Source: Branchipolynoe longqiensis
Lineage: Eukaryota > Annelida > Polychaeta > Phyllodocida > Polynoidae
Assembly (NCBI GenBank): GCA_030323885.1
Contig: CM059186.1
Location: forward strand, 23,641,849-23,705,848
Direction: 5' to 3'
Length of the DNA: 64,000 nt
This document shows positions 40,465-55,400 of this stretch, in pieces. How positions within the stretch are numbered: position 1 is the stretch's first letter; every line of letters starts with the position of its first letter. Below the pieces are notes generated by a model. The model searched no databases and was not told the DNA's origin. It saw only the letters and a program-made list of their open reading frames with translations. The position numbers and the translations under genes were made by a program.

Positions 40465-43400
40465 GTGGGTACACATTTTACACATATTCCGGTATTATTT
40501 CTTTCCGCAATGCACACTTCCGTGAGTTTCTACAAACGACAATAGAATACTATTGTAGTATAGAGTATAGAGATCATTTTAATATACTTTAAGACAAGTT
40601 TGCACTGCGCTTACTTAACTTTTCATTCATTTGTTTACGTCTTGTTTTGTGTGTCATTCAGAAAGTTTGCGAGTGTGGATTCGGGGGGCCATCGGGATTT
40701 GGGGCGCTGACTTTGACCACCAGAAAAATGACCAAAGTTCACCTCATTAGCACTGTTGGTGATCAAAGCTTCAATTGTCATTTGGTTGGTTTGGCACTTG
40801 AAGTCACATTGGTGATGATAGTTTTCAGCTTTAGTGGCATATTAAGCCAAATTCAAATGTTTTCTATGTTGACGTCATTGAATGAGGGAGCCCTGACGCG
40901 AAGCAAGTGCCCGTTCATCTTGGCTTTGAGTCAGGGCCGCTTTCAGCTTTGACTGACATGGACGTGATCACAACTTTGGCCAACAGGTGCGCCACTCCCA
41001 CTAAATAATTATCATCATATGGTATTTGCGAGTTTCTGTCTAGTGTACTGTTATGAATCTATCATTCTATGAGCCACACATTAAGGATCTTGGTCTCTGA
41101 GTACGTGGTTATACTCAGTACTGTCACGCATTATTTCACTTGTTTTGTCGGGGTGCCCAAGCTCAGTTCCTCAGGCTCAGACCTGGCAGAAATCGTAGAC
41201 GTACTCACGTAGTGCCAGAGTTTTGACACACTTAACCAGCTTCACAATAAGCATTGAATATCATGAACAAGCTTGCTGCTTCGAGACTGGGTAGTTTAGT
41301 TTTCGCTTCGCCATGTACTGCCAAACTCGCTTAGATGGCATGTCCAATTTATATTGTGGTTGATTATTGGTTACAGCTTTGAACAAGGTTTTGAACAAGG
41401 TACATCACATGAAAATTGTTGCACAATACTGCAAATCGGTAGACAGAGCTCACAGAATAGATTAAAGGGTTTTTAATTCGAGTAAATATGATTAGTCGTT
41501 CCAAAGTTATCTATGATTTAGTTTTCCGAGAAATCAACATTTTGTCCTAGTGGTTATAACTATTAAGTTGTGACCCATTTGTGTTCCAGGATAGGTAAAT
41601 TTCTATGTAGTTTCTTTGTTAATGGTCAGATCCTGATCAAACTTCACACATATGAGTCAACTATGCTGTTTTTTTAAAGAATAGTCAGGTCCTGATGAAA
41701 TTTCATATCAAGGTTCTTCTTGGTATGGCAAATCACCTCAGCTTATCAAAACTGATGAAAAAAAATTAGATCACAGAAAAATGTAGGTTTCCATGGCAAC
41801 CATAATACAATCATGCCCACCTGCAATATGACAACTGCAGTTTGTTTATTAATGGTTTGATCCTGATCAAACATGATACACACATTTAAAAGTGCTGTAG
41901 TGTCTAACCAAATGGACACATATATACACAATATAGGTATCAAATGAAAGATAAATAAACTAAATATTGAGGATTGTCAGACTACTAGAATGGTTTTCGA
42001 ATTTTAGATATCTATTCTGCATTTTCGTGCATGCAGAATAGTTTGGGAATTTAGCAGTCTCCATTGCAGAATTAAATTAAACTTCAGAAAGCTGCAGTTC
42101 TGTCAATTCTTTTTGGATTTTGATCTAACAAAAACTGAAACCTGTGCAATTTAGTACAGTTCAAAATAGCTGTAGATTCACCACAATTTGAGCAGAGCTA
42201 AACCGCTGAATCAGCATTTTTGTGTGAGGTGAAAATGGTGGGAAATGAGCGTGAGCAGCTACCGCCGTGGCGATTCCGCCGATGCGCACACAAATTTAAA
42301 AGCACTGTAGTTCTGTCAATTCTTTATGGATTTTGATCAAATAAAAACTGAAACCTGTGCAATTTAGTGCCCTCCAAAATAGCAGCAGATTCACAATAAT
42401 TTGAGCAGAGCTAAACCCCCCGAATCTGCATTTTTTCTGCACGATGAAAACATCACAAATTTAGCGCAAGCAGCTACCACCGCGGACGATGCTGCGCCGA
42501 TGCACACACAAATTTAAAAGTACTGCACTGCCTTACCAAATGGACAGATATACACAATATAGGTATCAAATGAAAGATAAATAACTAAATATTGAGGATT
42601 GTCAGACTACTAGAATAATTTTCGAATGTTACTTATCTGTTCTATGACTTTTCCAACAGTGGTTGACTTCAACGGCTTGTAAAACCATGAAAGGTGTCCC
42701 CTAATGCACTAGAAACTGTCCTAGATGTAAACAAGGTTGCGATTGTTAAATTCTGATGCCATCCTGTATGGCAAGTCATTTGCATAGGATTTGTGAATGG
42801 GTTTTAAAGAGCACCTCTGAATATAGGGATGTGGAAGAGACAGCTATACCGCAGCGCCCAAAGCGGGATTTGATGTACCTAACAAGGTGGGCTTCATCAG
42901 TAGCCAGGCCCAGGTAGTGATATAATACTGTGCCACTGCACTGTATTACCATGTCCATCACTCCATGTTATATGTAGAAGGGGCTACTCGGAGTACCTAT
43001 AATGCATTCCCAGCTCACGATATGGTGCTTCCACTGTCCATAGAGTTTGTGGCTATGTTAGCCAATACACTGACACTTTGCCACAATATTTGAAACGAAG
43101 CACATACATAAAGTGATGAACTGAAAACATTCACGTAACATGCCTACTAGCACACTTAGTCTTAGAGGTGTATGGTACTACTAGTGGTAGTGCACATACA
43201 TTCCCCTTTTCTCAAGAACCCAACCGCTGCGTGCTGTCAAGGTGACTGTAATGATGAACAGGACTGTGGCCTCTACTTTTATGAGCTAATATTATGTTTA
43301 GATACGTTCCACAGTGTCCCTCAGATTCTGAGTCAGAGAATGCTACACTTCTATTTGTAACACCGACGTATGCACTGGAAACCTACCTACTTTTCTTTAC

Positions 43401-46400
43401 CCCAAATAAAAGCCTGTCATTTTATTTTCTCAGTACCGACTGATGAACTTCGTGAATGCCAAATTTCCTTAATTTCAATTTCAAGAAATTACTCTTTTTG
43501 GGGGTTGGTGTGTGGGGGAGGGAATGAGGTAAATTTCCGCATAAAATATAATTTCATTAATATTATGTCATTCATATTGTAAACTGCATACTATGTAATG
43601 AACACATCATTGAACAGTCGGTTGGTTTGTAGCCAGTCTCCCAAAACCTGAACAGGTAGTCGCCTTCCATAAAAATGCCTCACTTTCTTCTAATAGTAGG
43701 TACTCCAAAGTGGGCGTATACGGTGTCCGCAGCGCGAAATTTGACCTATTTTAACCGTTTGAAAAAGGCTTGAATCTCCACTAATTCTGCTTGGCTTGAA
43801 ATAAAAATTATATCAAATTAAAGCTTGTTCTTTTGTCTTTTAGGATGTCTGATTTTTAATTATCATTATGAAATAAATCACAGTCAATGGACACTTGTTG
43901 GCGGGTACCATCGGCAGCTCTGAGCATGCTCGCCGATTTTGTTTTCATCCAGTCTGAGCTACTCCCTTCCCTAAACTTGATGGCTTGGTGAGTACATTGA
44001 CCTGAGCTAAAAATAACCACCAATAAAAGATAGAGAAGAATCTAGGCTTCATTAGCATATCAAGCATGAGTGTTTCTGAGTGGGAAATTTGATTGAACTG
44101 AAGGAGTGAAAACATTAAGACATTAATCCTCCTTGAAAATTGATCAGGATCATTTTGAAAATTATATCATCTTCCTCTACCTAACCAGAACAATATTTGG
44201 TTGAGATTTATATCATGTGCATCAAGGTTGGTCTGAGAAGTGACTGCTGCAAGAATGTGGCTATTGTCAGCTCGCGATGCCTAAAAGTGAATGTTGTCTT
44301 TCTTTCTCTGATCAGTTAGAAACTTATGTCATCATGTAGAGCTTTTAATTCTGGTTATTTTGGTATAAAGATTGCTGTGATAGGACAATTAGAACGGGAG
44401 TTATGCTATTTTTCTATATTTTACTGAATTTATTATTGGTGGTTGCTGGAAATTAAGGAATTTAGCAAGTTTGACATGAAATTTCAGAAAGAATACTAAC
44501 ATTGATGGTCTGTAAAAAATTGAGCTTCTTATTTGTACTATAGAGAATGAGATTCTTTAATATTGGACAGATCATACGCAAAATAGCTTCCAGGTGGGAC
44601 CCTAAAAACCAAGATTTGGCAAATTTGGAAATGTGCACAAATCGGGTTAAAAAAATCAATCTTTAAACACTCATAACTTTGCAGCTATTCAATCAATCTA
44701 AATGATTTTTATATCATTGAGATCCAATTTAAATGATCTGTACAGATATATAACTTGTAATACTGACCTGTTGAAAATAGAAATCACTTTGGAGTACCTA
44801 CTAATACTAGTAATACTGTAGATATATATGCTTTCTTGAAATAGGGAAGTGTTTTAGAGTAGGTATACCCAGTCATTTAAAAAAAAAAATAATAAAAAAA
44901 AAGACAGGAAGCTTGCAGGAAATACACTTTGTGTCAAAGTAAAGTCACATGCAAAATTTCAAGGCTCTAGCTTTATGAGAAAATGAGATATGGCAGATTG
45001 AACAAATATATATTTTGGCTGTTTGCGCAAATTACCAAAATTGCTATTTTTCAAAAACTCATACAATTAAAACTATTGACAACACAGAGCTCATATTTGG
45101 TACACACTGTAACACAGTTATCAAGTAATTTTTTTTCTTAGCCAAACAACATAGGGAGAAAGAAAATATGATGCCTCAAAAATGGTAATTTGTGCAATGA
45201 AAATATCTCAAAATGTGAAATTTTGACTTGTGTTGAAATTATTGTATATATATATAAATTATAAACAATTCTGCCATCAGTTCACAATGTACAGGCAAAA
45301 CTTATAGATATCATAAAAATCATTTCTCACGGGCACAGAAGACGATGAGGCTGGTTGGGGAAACATGGCTTTTATTCGGTCGCGGCCCCCGGGCCGCAAT
45401 GGGCATGTACATTGTGGATTGACGACGGGCCGTGGCCGACATAACGTCATGCAGTGATAACATAATAGCATGAGATGAGAGATGCGACATATGGACAAGT
45501 TAAGATATAAGATAAGATATGATGAACAGTAATAAGATATGATGAACAGTAATAAGTAAGGTAAGATATGATGAACAAGTACAATTAAACATTGAATATG
45601 TGAAGGTGAATAGAATAGAAAGGGGTTGGAGTAGTGGTCAGTTGGAGGCGGTGCTGCAGACTGACTTGCTTGTGGTATGTAGGGCCGGGCTCCGGTCGCC
45701 GGAGTGGTTTGATTGGCTAAGTTGGGTTGTGTTGTGATTGGTGGAGGGAGAGTGAGGTGTTGGGGTTCCCTTCCCCCCGCCCCATGCCCCCCCCCCCCAC
45801 CCGCCCCCTGCGGGAGGGGGGGTGGCAGCCTCACCTCTCCACCGTGCCCAGCAATGAGACCGAATGAGCGACCCCGCTCATTCCCGACAATGGAGACAAC
45901 TAGAACATAAAGAGACATACATGTGCTATATGGCAGGTTAAATAAATTCATTAAATAAAAGTAAAAGACACACAAAAATGGACTTTCCAAGAGCAATTTT
46001 TCTGGGTCCTTTAATATATCATTTTAAAGAGTGATTTCTCCTCTTTTTAATGGCATAGATTTCTTTGAGAACTGATCACAGCCCATAAGTTTATGGCAGG
46101 GTAAATAAATTCATTTAAAAAACCCCAACAACAAAATGGACTTTCTAAGAGAAATATTCCCGGGTCATGTTATATATCATTTTAAAGAACGATCTCCACT
46201 TTCTAATGGTATACATAAATATATATATATAAACTGATCACAGCCTAAAATTGTATAGCAGGGTAATAAATTCATAATATTTCTTCTTTTGAACCCCCCC
46301 CCCCCCCCAACCGGATTTCCGAGGACGGAATATCCCGGTCGTGCTACATATCATTTTAAAGAGCGATTCCTCCTTTTTTAATGGTATAGATTTCTTTGAG

Positions 46401-49400
46401 AACTGGTCACAGCCTAAAATCTTATGGGCAGAGTAAATAAATTCATTAAAAAAAAAAAATGAAACCCTGGGGCTGTTTGTCTGCTTACAGAGACATGGAA
46501 TGGTGTGGGAGGGGTGTTAAACTGTTAGCTGGTTATTAATACCCCCCCCCCCCCCACACACACACCGCACCACACACACACGTCTCCAGTATCAGCCTTA
46601 TCACTACAGTGGCGGTCTTGACATACATGTAAACCAGCTTTACTAAAGGGTCCGTTATATTTATTAGCAGTTCAATGATATTTTAGTAGGATATTTTTTT
46701 GTACGTAGCCCACAAACTAAAAAGCTTCATTGCCATATGAATGAATCAAGGATTAGTATTTCTTCCCCCCACCCCCCACCCCCATTTTCATCTTCTTATT
46801 CATTGGCATCTATCTCTATGGTCTTCGACTGTGAGCAAATTTCTTTTTAATCTAATTAATCTTATCTAATGTGTGTTGAATAGAAGTATTGTACTACTTT
46901 TCTAGGTTTTTACTTATTTGGTATTGCTGTGATTAGAAATGTGGAGATAATATGCTAAGCTTTTCAAGTTTATGAGATCTGGAATTCGATGTCAGTGAAG
47001 TAGATTAATAACCTAATTTAGATTATTAGATTCTAAGGCATACTGTCGGTGTGTGCATGCGCAAGTACTTGTCTCTTTATTTGTATCCGTTTTTATTATG
47101 GTTAATCACAATCTCTGCGGTCGGTATTGCTATGTCGGGAAATGAAACCAGCTCGGCTGGATTCTGAAGTGGTCATTTCTAGTAACCTTATGAAAGTAAC
47201 TCATCTTCATACTGTTTGTGATATTGTCTGTCTCTGCACAAAGTTTGATTTTGATAACTAATGACAGAGAGTTTATATTTGTATCAGCGTTCAAAATAAG
47301 AGGTTGTCTGGGACAAGTGAAAATCCAGACGGATTAGTGAAAATCACACCAGGCTTGTCCGTTGGACAAGTGAAAATATTTGATTATTTCTATCACTGTA
47401 TATGTATATATAGTCCTCTGAACAAGTAAAAATTCAGACGGACAAGTGCAAATCACACTAGACTTGTCCGGTGGACAAATGAAATCTTTTGCTTATTTCT
47501 ATCACTGTGTATATCTATATTCAATCCTTCAATTAATTTTGGGTATTTTCGTGCAGTTAAAGAAAGAGACTATTCTTTATTTCAGGGCTCCGTCGGTCTT
47601 GAATCTGAATATAGTAGAAAGCTTTCATTCTTGTTTCATTATTATAATTTTGTAGCAATCATTTGGTGTTTGGATGTTTACTACCTTTCCACACCATCTC
47701 TCAATGTGTATAATTAAATCTAGCAGAGGAAGTCAAGAATTCAGAAATCCTTTTATGTTATCAACATTCTGATGGCTTTGGTTTCTGTCATTTTTCTGAG
47801 ATAAATATATTAAATTGATTGTTGTAATCTACCTTAATTTAATTTGAAGTACCTTTTATTTTAAATGGCTAACCTTTGAGATATTTGAAGTACAAACATG
47901 TCAAATTAATTTTGGCAAGCCAAAACTATGACCATAGGCTTCTACAGTAACAGGTTCTATTAAACTAACTCAGCATTCTCTTCTATCTGACAACAGATGC
48001 TTAATGAGTGCATCAGTATCTAAGTTAGATATGTAGATTCAAATGTAGATAATTGGTTTTGTTTTGAAAATTTAATGCTAAAAACGTACCAAATATCCAC
48101 ACAAGAAATATGTAATTATAACTATAAGAGATACATCATGAAGACATACTATATACTATTACTATGGACGATTTCAATAAGGCTGTAAATATGTTACCCC
48201 AAAAAAACAAAGAACGAAATTACCAAGTGTCGGGAGTGCATACTATTACTATGGACGATTTCAATAAGGCTGTAAATATGTTACCCCCAAAAAACAAAGA
48301 ACGAAATTACCAAGTCAACTTTGTACTGCATACCTGCGGTTGGAGTGCTTTGAAAAAAGGACCAGCCCTTGCATTAATTTTTTTTTAAATCCATTAGGTC
48401 AACTAGTACTACTTTTGTATGAAGTGACCAAACTGAACTTTCGCAAACAAAATATTCCTTTTATTTACTTAGTCAAATTTGAAACATATACATGTTAATG
48501 ATTTTCCTGGTGATTGCTTTATCTAAAAGATCACCCCCGCCCCCTCCCTAAATCAGAAGAAGTAATGCAGCTAGTTATACTCATGGTAAATTGCTTTTGT
48601 TTGTTTAACGATCCCCCAGCACAAAAAGTAGACATCGGCTATTGGGGGGTATAGTAAATTGCAGGGAACCAAATGCTTTTATATGCCTTTAGTACAACAA
48701 CATGGTTTATGCTATTAAAAAAATATATATTCCCAAACCCACTAATGGTTCTTGTCCTCTTCTACCCTTTATTCAACAGCAAAAGCGACCCCATGTGCTG
48801 ACAAAGCGCATGGAGGAATTCATGCGCTTGAAGCAGTGCCGCGGCGGGATGTCGGGCATGTCTGGGGACCGGGTGCTGCTGTGTCCCCGGGAGGGCTGCA
48901 ACAAGGTGCTGACAAGCACTCCCGGACTCAGGTACCACATGCGCACGCACCTAGCAGACCTGCAACCCTACACGTGCATCAAGTGCAAAAAACACTTTAA
49001 AAGGTAACGCAACGGTGCGACGGCTTTGAAGTTGCATGATCAGATGGTTTTATCTTTCTACTTTTTGTTTGTTTGTAAGCTAGTGTGTGTCTATATCAGG
49101 GTGTGTGTGTATATCAGGGTGTGTGTGTATATCAGGGTGTGTGTGTATCAGGGGGTGTGTGTGGCTTCCTTGAAAATGCTGGAATTTGACCTCTTCCCAT
49201 ATTCAATGCCTTTAAAGTGCTGGGATTTTAACCTACCATTCAAGGCCTTAAAAGTGCAGGAATTTTAGCCTCCTCCCATTCAATGCCTTAAAAGTGCTGG
49301 AATTTTAGCCTCGTCCCATGCAAGGCCTTAAAAGTGCTGGAATTTTCACTTCCTCCCATTCAAGGCCTTAAAAGTGCAGGAATTTTAGCCTCCTCCCATT

Positions 49401-52400
49401 CAATGTCTTAAAAGTGCTGGGATTTTAACCTCCCATGCAAGGCCTTAAAAGTGCTGGAATTTTAACCTCCTCCCATTCAAGGCCTTAAAAGTGCTGGAAT
49501 GTTTACTGTGTGCTTGAAAATCCTTGAAAACTGACACTACCACATGATGAAATTCGCTCAAGAGTGGAGCAGTTTGGATAAAGAAATAGATGACCAACTG
49601 CAGAAAATCCCCCACAACATAGAAGCTCCGGTTTTGAATTCGCACGCATCTAGAAACTGTTTGACATATTTCCGATAATGCATGTTTTTTGTTGTTGATG
49701 TGAAACAGGTCTATTCAAAATATTAGCTGAATTTGTCTTTGTGCAAGAATTTAATAATGTTTTACAGTCAATCAAATGGCAAGGACGATGGCGCCGACGG
49801 CACACGCAGTGTAGGAAGCTCCGTACAAAGTGTGGAAATAAACAGTGCTAAGCTACACAGAAAGTGCACAAAGGCTTGACCTAAGCACAAGGATCACCAG
49901 GATATGTTCAAAATATGTATTGTTAGGATAACAAAGGAGGCATTTAACCAAAAAGAGTACTATGCACCGCAGCAAAAGGTGCTAACCATTAAAAACGGCG
50001 GCAAACACGACAAATAACAACAACACACAGGATACTGAGTGTGGAAATACTTTACCTAAGCATAAGGATCACCAGGATAGGTGCAAAATATTCATTATTA
50101 GGATAACAAAGAGGAATCCAACCAAAGAGAGTACTATGAACTGCAGCAAACTATTAAAAATGGCGGAAAACACGATGGATAACAACAATTAACACACAGG
50201 ATACTAAGTGTGGAAATACTAATACAAAGGCTTGCCCTGAGCAAAAGGAGCACCATGATAGGTGCAAATTATGCATTGTTAGGTTAACAAAGTAGAATAC
50301 AAAAGACAACAAAAGGTGACTGGAGCCGACCGTTAAAATGGCAGAAAAAACGGCGACAAACGTAAACAAGGAGATGACAAACACCAAAATGACCAAGGAA
50401 GCCATGACAACCTCCAGCAAAGCGGATGAACTGGAATTAAAAGTGATCAGTGCAATCATAGGGGAGAACGTCTCCACAATTATCAAGGACTGGATTAAAA
50501 AAGAAATTGAACAAATATCCCAAGGAAAACAAAACCGAATGTACAATGACCAAGACCGAATGTACAAATGTCAAGAAAACGAAACTGGCCACAGAACATC
50601 CACAAAAAAATTCTCTGAACCTGGAAATGGAACTGGAAAAATTATAAATGGCCTAGAACAGCCTGAAATTGAATGTGCATGGTACAAGACACAATATAAA
50701 ACCCAAGACCAGGAAGCCACAAACAAAAATGGCAGACCAAAGACTGTCTTGTATTTGTTCTGACTTGTTTTCCCAATCCTGTATGAATTTTGTTAGTAGT
50801 TTTTGTCCTACTGAGGCAAAGTGGTCATTTAGTTTGTCTGCTGCTCTAGGTTTGTTAGTGTGCTGCCTTTCTCATTTGTGAGTGCTATGCAGTCTTTAGA
50901 TTTATTGTTGGGGAATAATAGATTTGCATTTTTCCAGAATTTGTTTGTTACTACCCCATCGATCAGCTTGGCTTATTATGTATTTTCTTTTGGTTGTTCT
51001 GACAGCTTTCTGAGGCTTATTTCTAGCTGTGTTGTAGGCTAGTCTATCTGCTGGGGTTTTGGTGCTTGTTGCCAGGTTCCCTAGTTTTCTTTTGATTTCT
51101 ACCTGGGATATTAGCTTATTGTTCTCCCATGGATCTTGTTTTTTTGTTTATTTTTATTTTTTTCATTGGGCAAATTTGTTTAGTGAGGTTGTTATTTCCG
51201 TAATGATATTGTTCCATAAAATGTTAATATCATTTTTGTTACTATTTATTTAGTTTTTTTGACTCTCTAGGTGGTTTTCTAGTGATTCTTTTGAGTAGTT
51301 TACCAGTGATCTACCCATCTTGTATTCATATTGATTTTTGGGTTTTATTTTTTTTCCGGTTACATATATTAGCTCATGGTCGCTAATACCCCAGCTTCTG
51401 GTGCCCCATTTTGTTACATGGTTGGAGTTGGTGAGTATTAATTGCGAGCTATTTACATTACCAAAAATGCACCCATGCACTGAAGGCAGACTGGTGGGAA
51501 ATGAAGGCAGAGGAGCTGCAGAGAGCTGCAGACAGAAACAACATGAAGGGCTTCTACAATGGACTGAAGGAAGTGTGGGGACACGTGAAGAAGGGACCTG
51601 TTCACCTGAAATCAACAGATGGAATGGAGACCTTTTCTGACAGCAAGAGAGTTGTGGCAAGATGGAGTGAACACTTCCAGAAGCTACTCAACATCCCTGG
51701 TGACATAGATCACGAAGCTCTAGACAACATCCAGCAGCGCATTACCAAAACATGCCTCGATGAAATTCCAACCATGGATGAGATGGCTAGAGCAATCGCC
51801 AGCCTGAAAGATGGCAAAGCACCTGGGGGTGGTGGAATTCCTGCTGAAGTATGGAAGCACGGAGGAGACAATCTGTTCAACAGACTGCACCAACTAATCA
51901 CCAATGCCTGGTAGGAGGGTTTTGTACCCCAAGCATGAAAGGATGTCAGCATTGTAACCATCTACAAAAAAGGTGATCGAACAGACTGTGGGAACTATAG
52001 AGGAATCTCTCTTCTTTCCATAGCAGGCAAGATCTTCGCCAGGATCCTCCTCAACAGACTATCTATTCACATAACACCTGATGTAGTTCCTGAGTCACAG
52101 TGTGGCTTCAGAGGTAACCGGAGCACCATGGATATGATATTTTGTCTCCGACAGCTACAAGAAAAGTGCATTGAGCAGGACCGACCACTGTACATGGTAT
52201 TTGTCGATTTCACTAAGGCGTTTGATACAGTCGGGTGGACCGGGCTATGGCAGCTACTGAGGAAGTATGGATGGCCAGAGAAGTTCACAACTATGATCGA
52301 GGCTCTACATACAGGAATGATGGCGAATGTTAGTGTTGGAGGGGAAGTCTCGGAATCGTTCGGGGTTACCAATGGGGTCAAGCAAGGTTGTGAACTGGCC

Positions 52401-55400
52401 CCCACGCTCTTCTCCATCTTCCTAACAGCAATGCTCCACGAGGCTTTCCGAGGCATGGGGGATGGCATCTATATACAGTTCAGACAGAGCGCTGGACCTA
52501 TTCAATGTCGCACACTTCAGAGCGAAGACCAAGACTACTCGGATACTGGTGAGAGAGCTATTATTCGCAGATGACAGTGCACTGGTTGCCCACTCTGCTG
52601 AAGAGATCCAGAAAATAGTGGACGCTTTCTTCGATGCATCAAAGAAGTTTGGCCTGAAGATTAACATCAAGAAGACGGAGGTGCTGTACCAATCCAACTT
52701 TACAAGAACTAGAGAGGAGGATATCATGGTTGACGGAAACAAGCTGAACTCTGTTCCGGAATTCACCTATCTCGGAAGCACTATATCAAGTGATGGACGC
52801 ATTGATGCTGAAATACAGAGGAGGATGGCCAAGGCTAGCGCATCTTTTGGTCGACTACGCCAGAGACTCTGGAACAACTACCATGTGTCCATGCGGGTCA
52901 AAGGCAAGATCTACCGTGCAATCATGCTATCCACCCTACTATACGGAGCCAAGGCCTGGACAGTGTACAGACGACAGGTGAAAAAGCTGCATGCCTTCAT
53001 GATGCGACATCTGCGTTCAATCATGAGGCTAACCTGGAAGGACAAAGTGACAAATATGGAAATACTCGAACGGACAGGGCTGCCCTCTATGGAAGATCTT
53101 CTGATCAAAAAAGAATCTCCGGTGGACTGGACACCTCATGAGGATGTCATCAGACAGGCTACCAAAGCAGATCCTCTACTCTCAACTGTCTTCTAGTTAC
53201 AGAAAGAGAGGGCGCCCTCGTCTCCGGTTCAAGGATACCATCAAGAGAAACCTGAAGCTGAGAGACATTAAGACCGACTCATGGTCATCACTCTCACAGC
53301 AGAGAGCTAAATGGAGAGTGGCAGTCAAGTAATGAAAGTAGTCTTTGTCGCATCGTGACCGACAGCATGATGATGATGATGATGATTTTCACTGAGTCTG
53401 GTATTTTCTGTGATTATCTGTTGAAGGCCTATGGTTTTGATAGTGGTCTGCAGCATTAGTGGGTTTTTTTTCATTTGAGTTGTAGTTTATATTAAAATCA
53501 CCCAGAATGAAAATTTCTGCAGTTGTTAATTTTTGTACTGCGCTAACACTTTTTTCAAGGGCCTCAAGGAAGCTGTCTATGTTTCCTGTTGGTGGTCTGG
53601 TCAGACTTGCTATGGCTGTGTTTGCTTGTTTATCATTTTTTATTAAGCACCATACAAGTTCTATGTGTTGTTCTGAAATGTTTGCTGTTTCTAGTGTTTC
53701 AGCATCTACGTTTTTGGTGAGTTTGCAGTATATAGCTACACCCTCCACCTTTGTTTGTTTGTTGTGTTTCATTTAATGTTTTTCTGTCATTACGTACAAG
53801 CCTATACACATCTATGTTGAGAATATTGTTGTGGTGTTTGTCAGTCTACCAGGATTCTGACATTGTTAGTACATCAATGTCTTCATGTTTTAGGTGTAGT
53901 TCTATCGGGTCTAGTTTATTGTATGCACTCTGGCAGTTTAAGTGGGCGAAGTGTGTGCCTCTGCCTAGTCTGCACTCAATTTCCTCGACCATGGATAATG
54001 CAGTGGATCTTGGATTATGCGAGTTTAGTTTTATTTTATATTTATTTTGTTTGTTTATGTGTTATTCGGTTGCTGAGGTGCAGGTACCAGTGCATGGGCA
54101 TTTGCGACCCCCCTTGAGATAATAATAATAGCATTTATGTAACCTGTGTAAAGGGAGGAGAGGTACATGTGTGTAAGATAAACAAAGTTAATGAACAACT
54201 TCCCTTACAACGCAAATTAATGTTCACAAACTAAGGTAGGGGAAGGGCACAGCCTATACAACGGAGTACACTACATGCAAGCATTCCCCAAGAAAGTAGC
54301 AGCTAAAGTGTCAGGAGTGCATCATCGCCAACAGATGCAATGCTGATTATCACACAAACTGATAAGTACCCTCTAAAATAGACATGCTACACAAATGCGT
54401 TTAATTGTTTCCGTTTCAGAAGTGTGCGTACTACTGTAACAAAATACTAATACAATACGTGCCTTAAAACACTAACTCCCACTGTATTATCCTGGTATTT
54501 TTCCCCACAGATGACTGAGCTGTCATGGGAAAATCACTGAGCAAATCTGACTTAAAAAACGGATAACTAACACCAATTAACATAATATAGATGGTTGATC
54601 TTAAATATGAATACTTAACATGAATTAATGTAAAGAACATTCTTACTTCCCCGTCTCTCGGAGCGAGGCAAATACGTAGCACAACAATATGTATGAAAAA
54701 TGTACGTACATCACCATTCCCCGGAACGGAGTAGATGCCAAATAGCATAAATAATATAAATATAACTATAAAAGGTAAAAATGATACATACATACCTAAA
54801 AACATAACCATAATGGGACAACCGAAACACACAACTGATCCCGGAAAAATGCAAGAGTATCAACACATGGTATAAATAAAAGCTGAAAATGTCCTACTTG
54901 GTCCAGCATTCGCAAGCACTGGCGGCACCAGCGACTAGAGGGTAGTGAAAGACAGCAGAGCACAACGCAACAAAACATATCCCACACTAGTAAATACCTC
55001 CAACTCTCACGGTAACAACCAAACTACCAAACAATGGTGGAGAAAATAGACTGCAGACTAGGCAGGGGCACTCATATTGCCTACTTAAACTGCCAAAGTG
55101 ACTACAATAAAATTGACAGCATCAAATTACACCTAAATATCTGCAAATTTGACATAGTGACACTATTGGAAACCTGGTTTCACAAATTGCACCGTGATCA
55201 GTCAGTAGAGGTTGAGGGGTTTAGGCTTGTGAGAGAGGACAGAAAGGTGCTGAACAACCTGCAAACAATAAATAAAAAAGGAGGAGTGGTTGCAATCTAT
55301 ACAAAAAAAATTCCTTAACACTGATAACAATCTGCTACAATAAGCAAACGGATCAAACAATAGCCTAGAATTAATATGGACAGTAATCAAAAATGAAAAA

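Noticed and set aside
40661..40955. Open frame KVCECGFGGPSGFGALTL after a CATTCAG acceptor
   Set aside because: It is in phase with MASVE, but the remainder is hydrophobic and low in coding character, and MASVE joins equally well to the zinc-finger exon.
45277..45996. 239-codon minus-strand frame
   Set aside because: Composition follows the C/G and AT tracts of the repeat; no domain, and it crosses tandem-repeat sequence.
48164..48388. 74-codon frame with a repeated DDFNKAVNM segment
   Set aside because: The repetition comes from an 83-bp tandem duplication and there is no acceptor, donor or other coding support.
49026..49268. Frame with repeated VCVYIR
   Set aside because: It is the direct translation of the GTGTGTATATCAGGG minisatellite.
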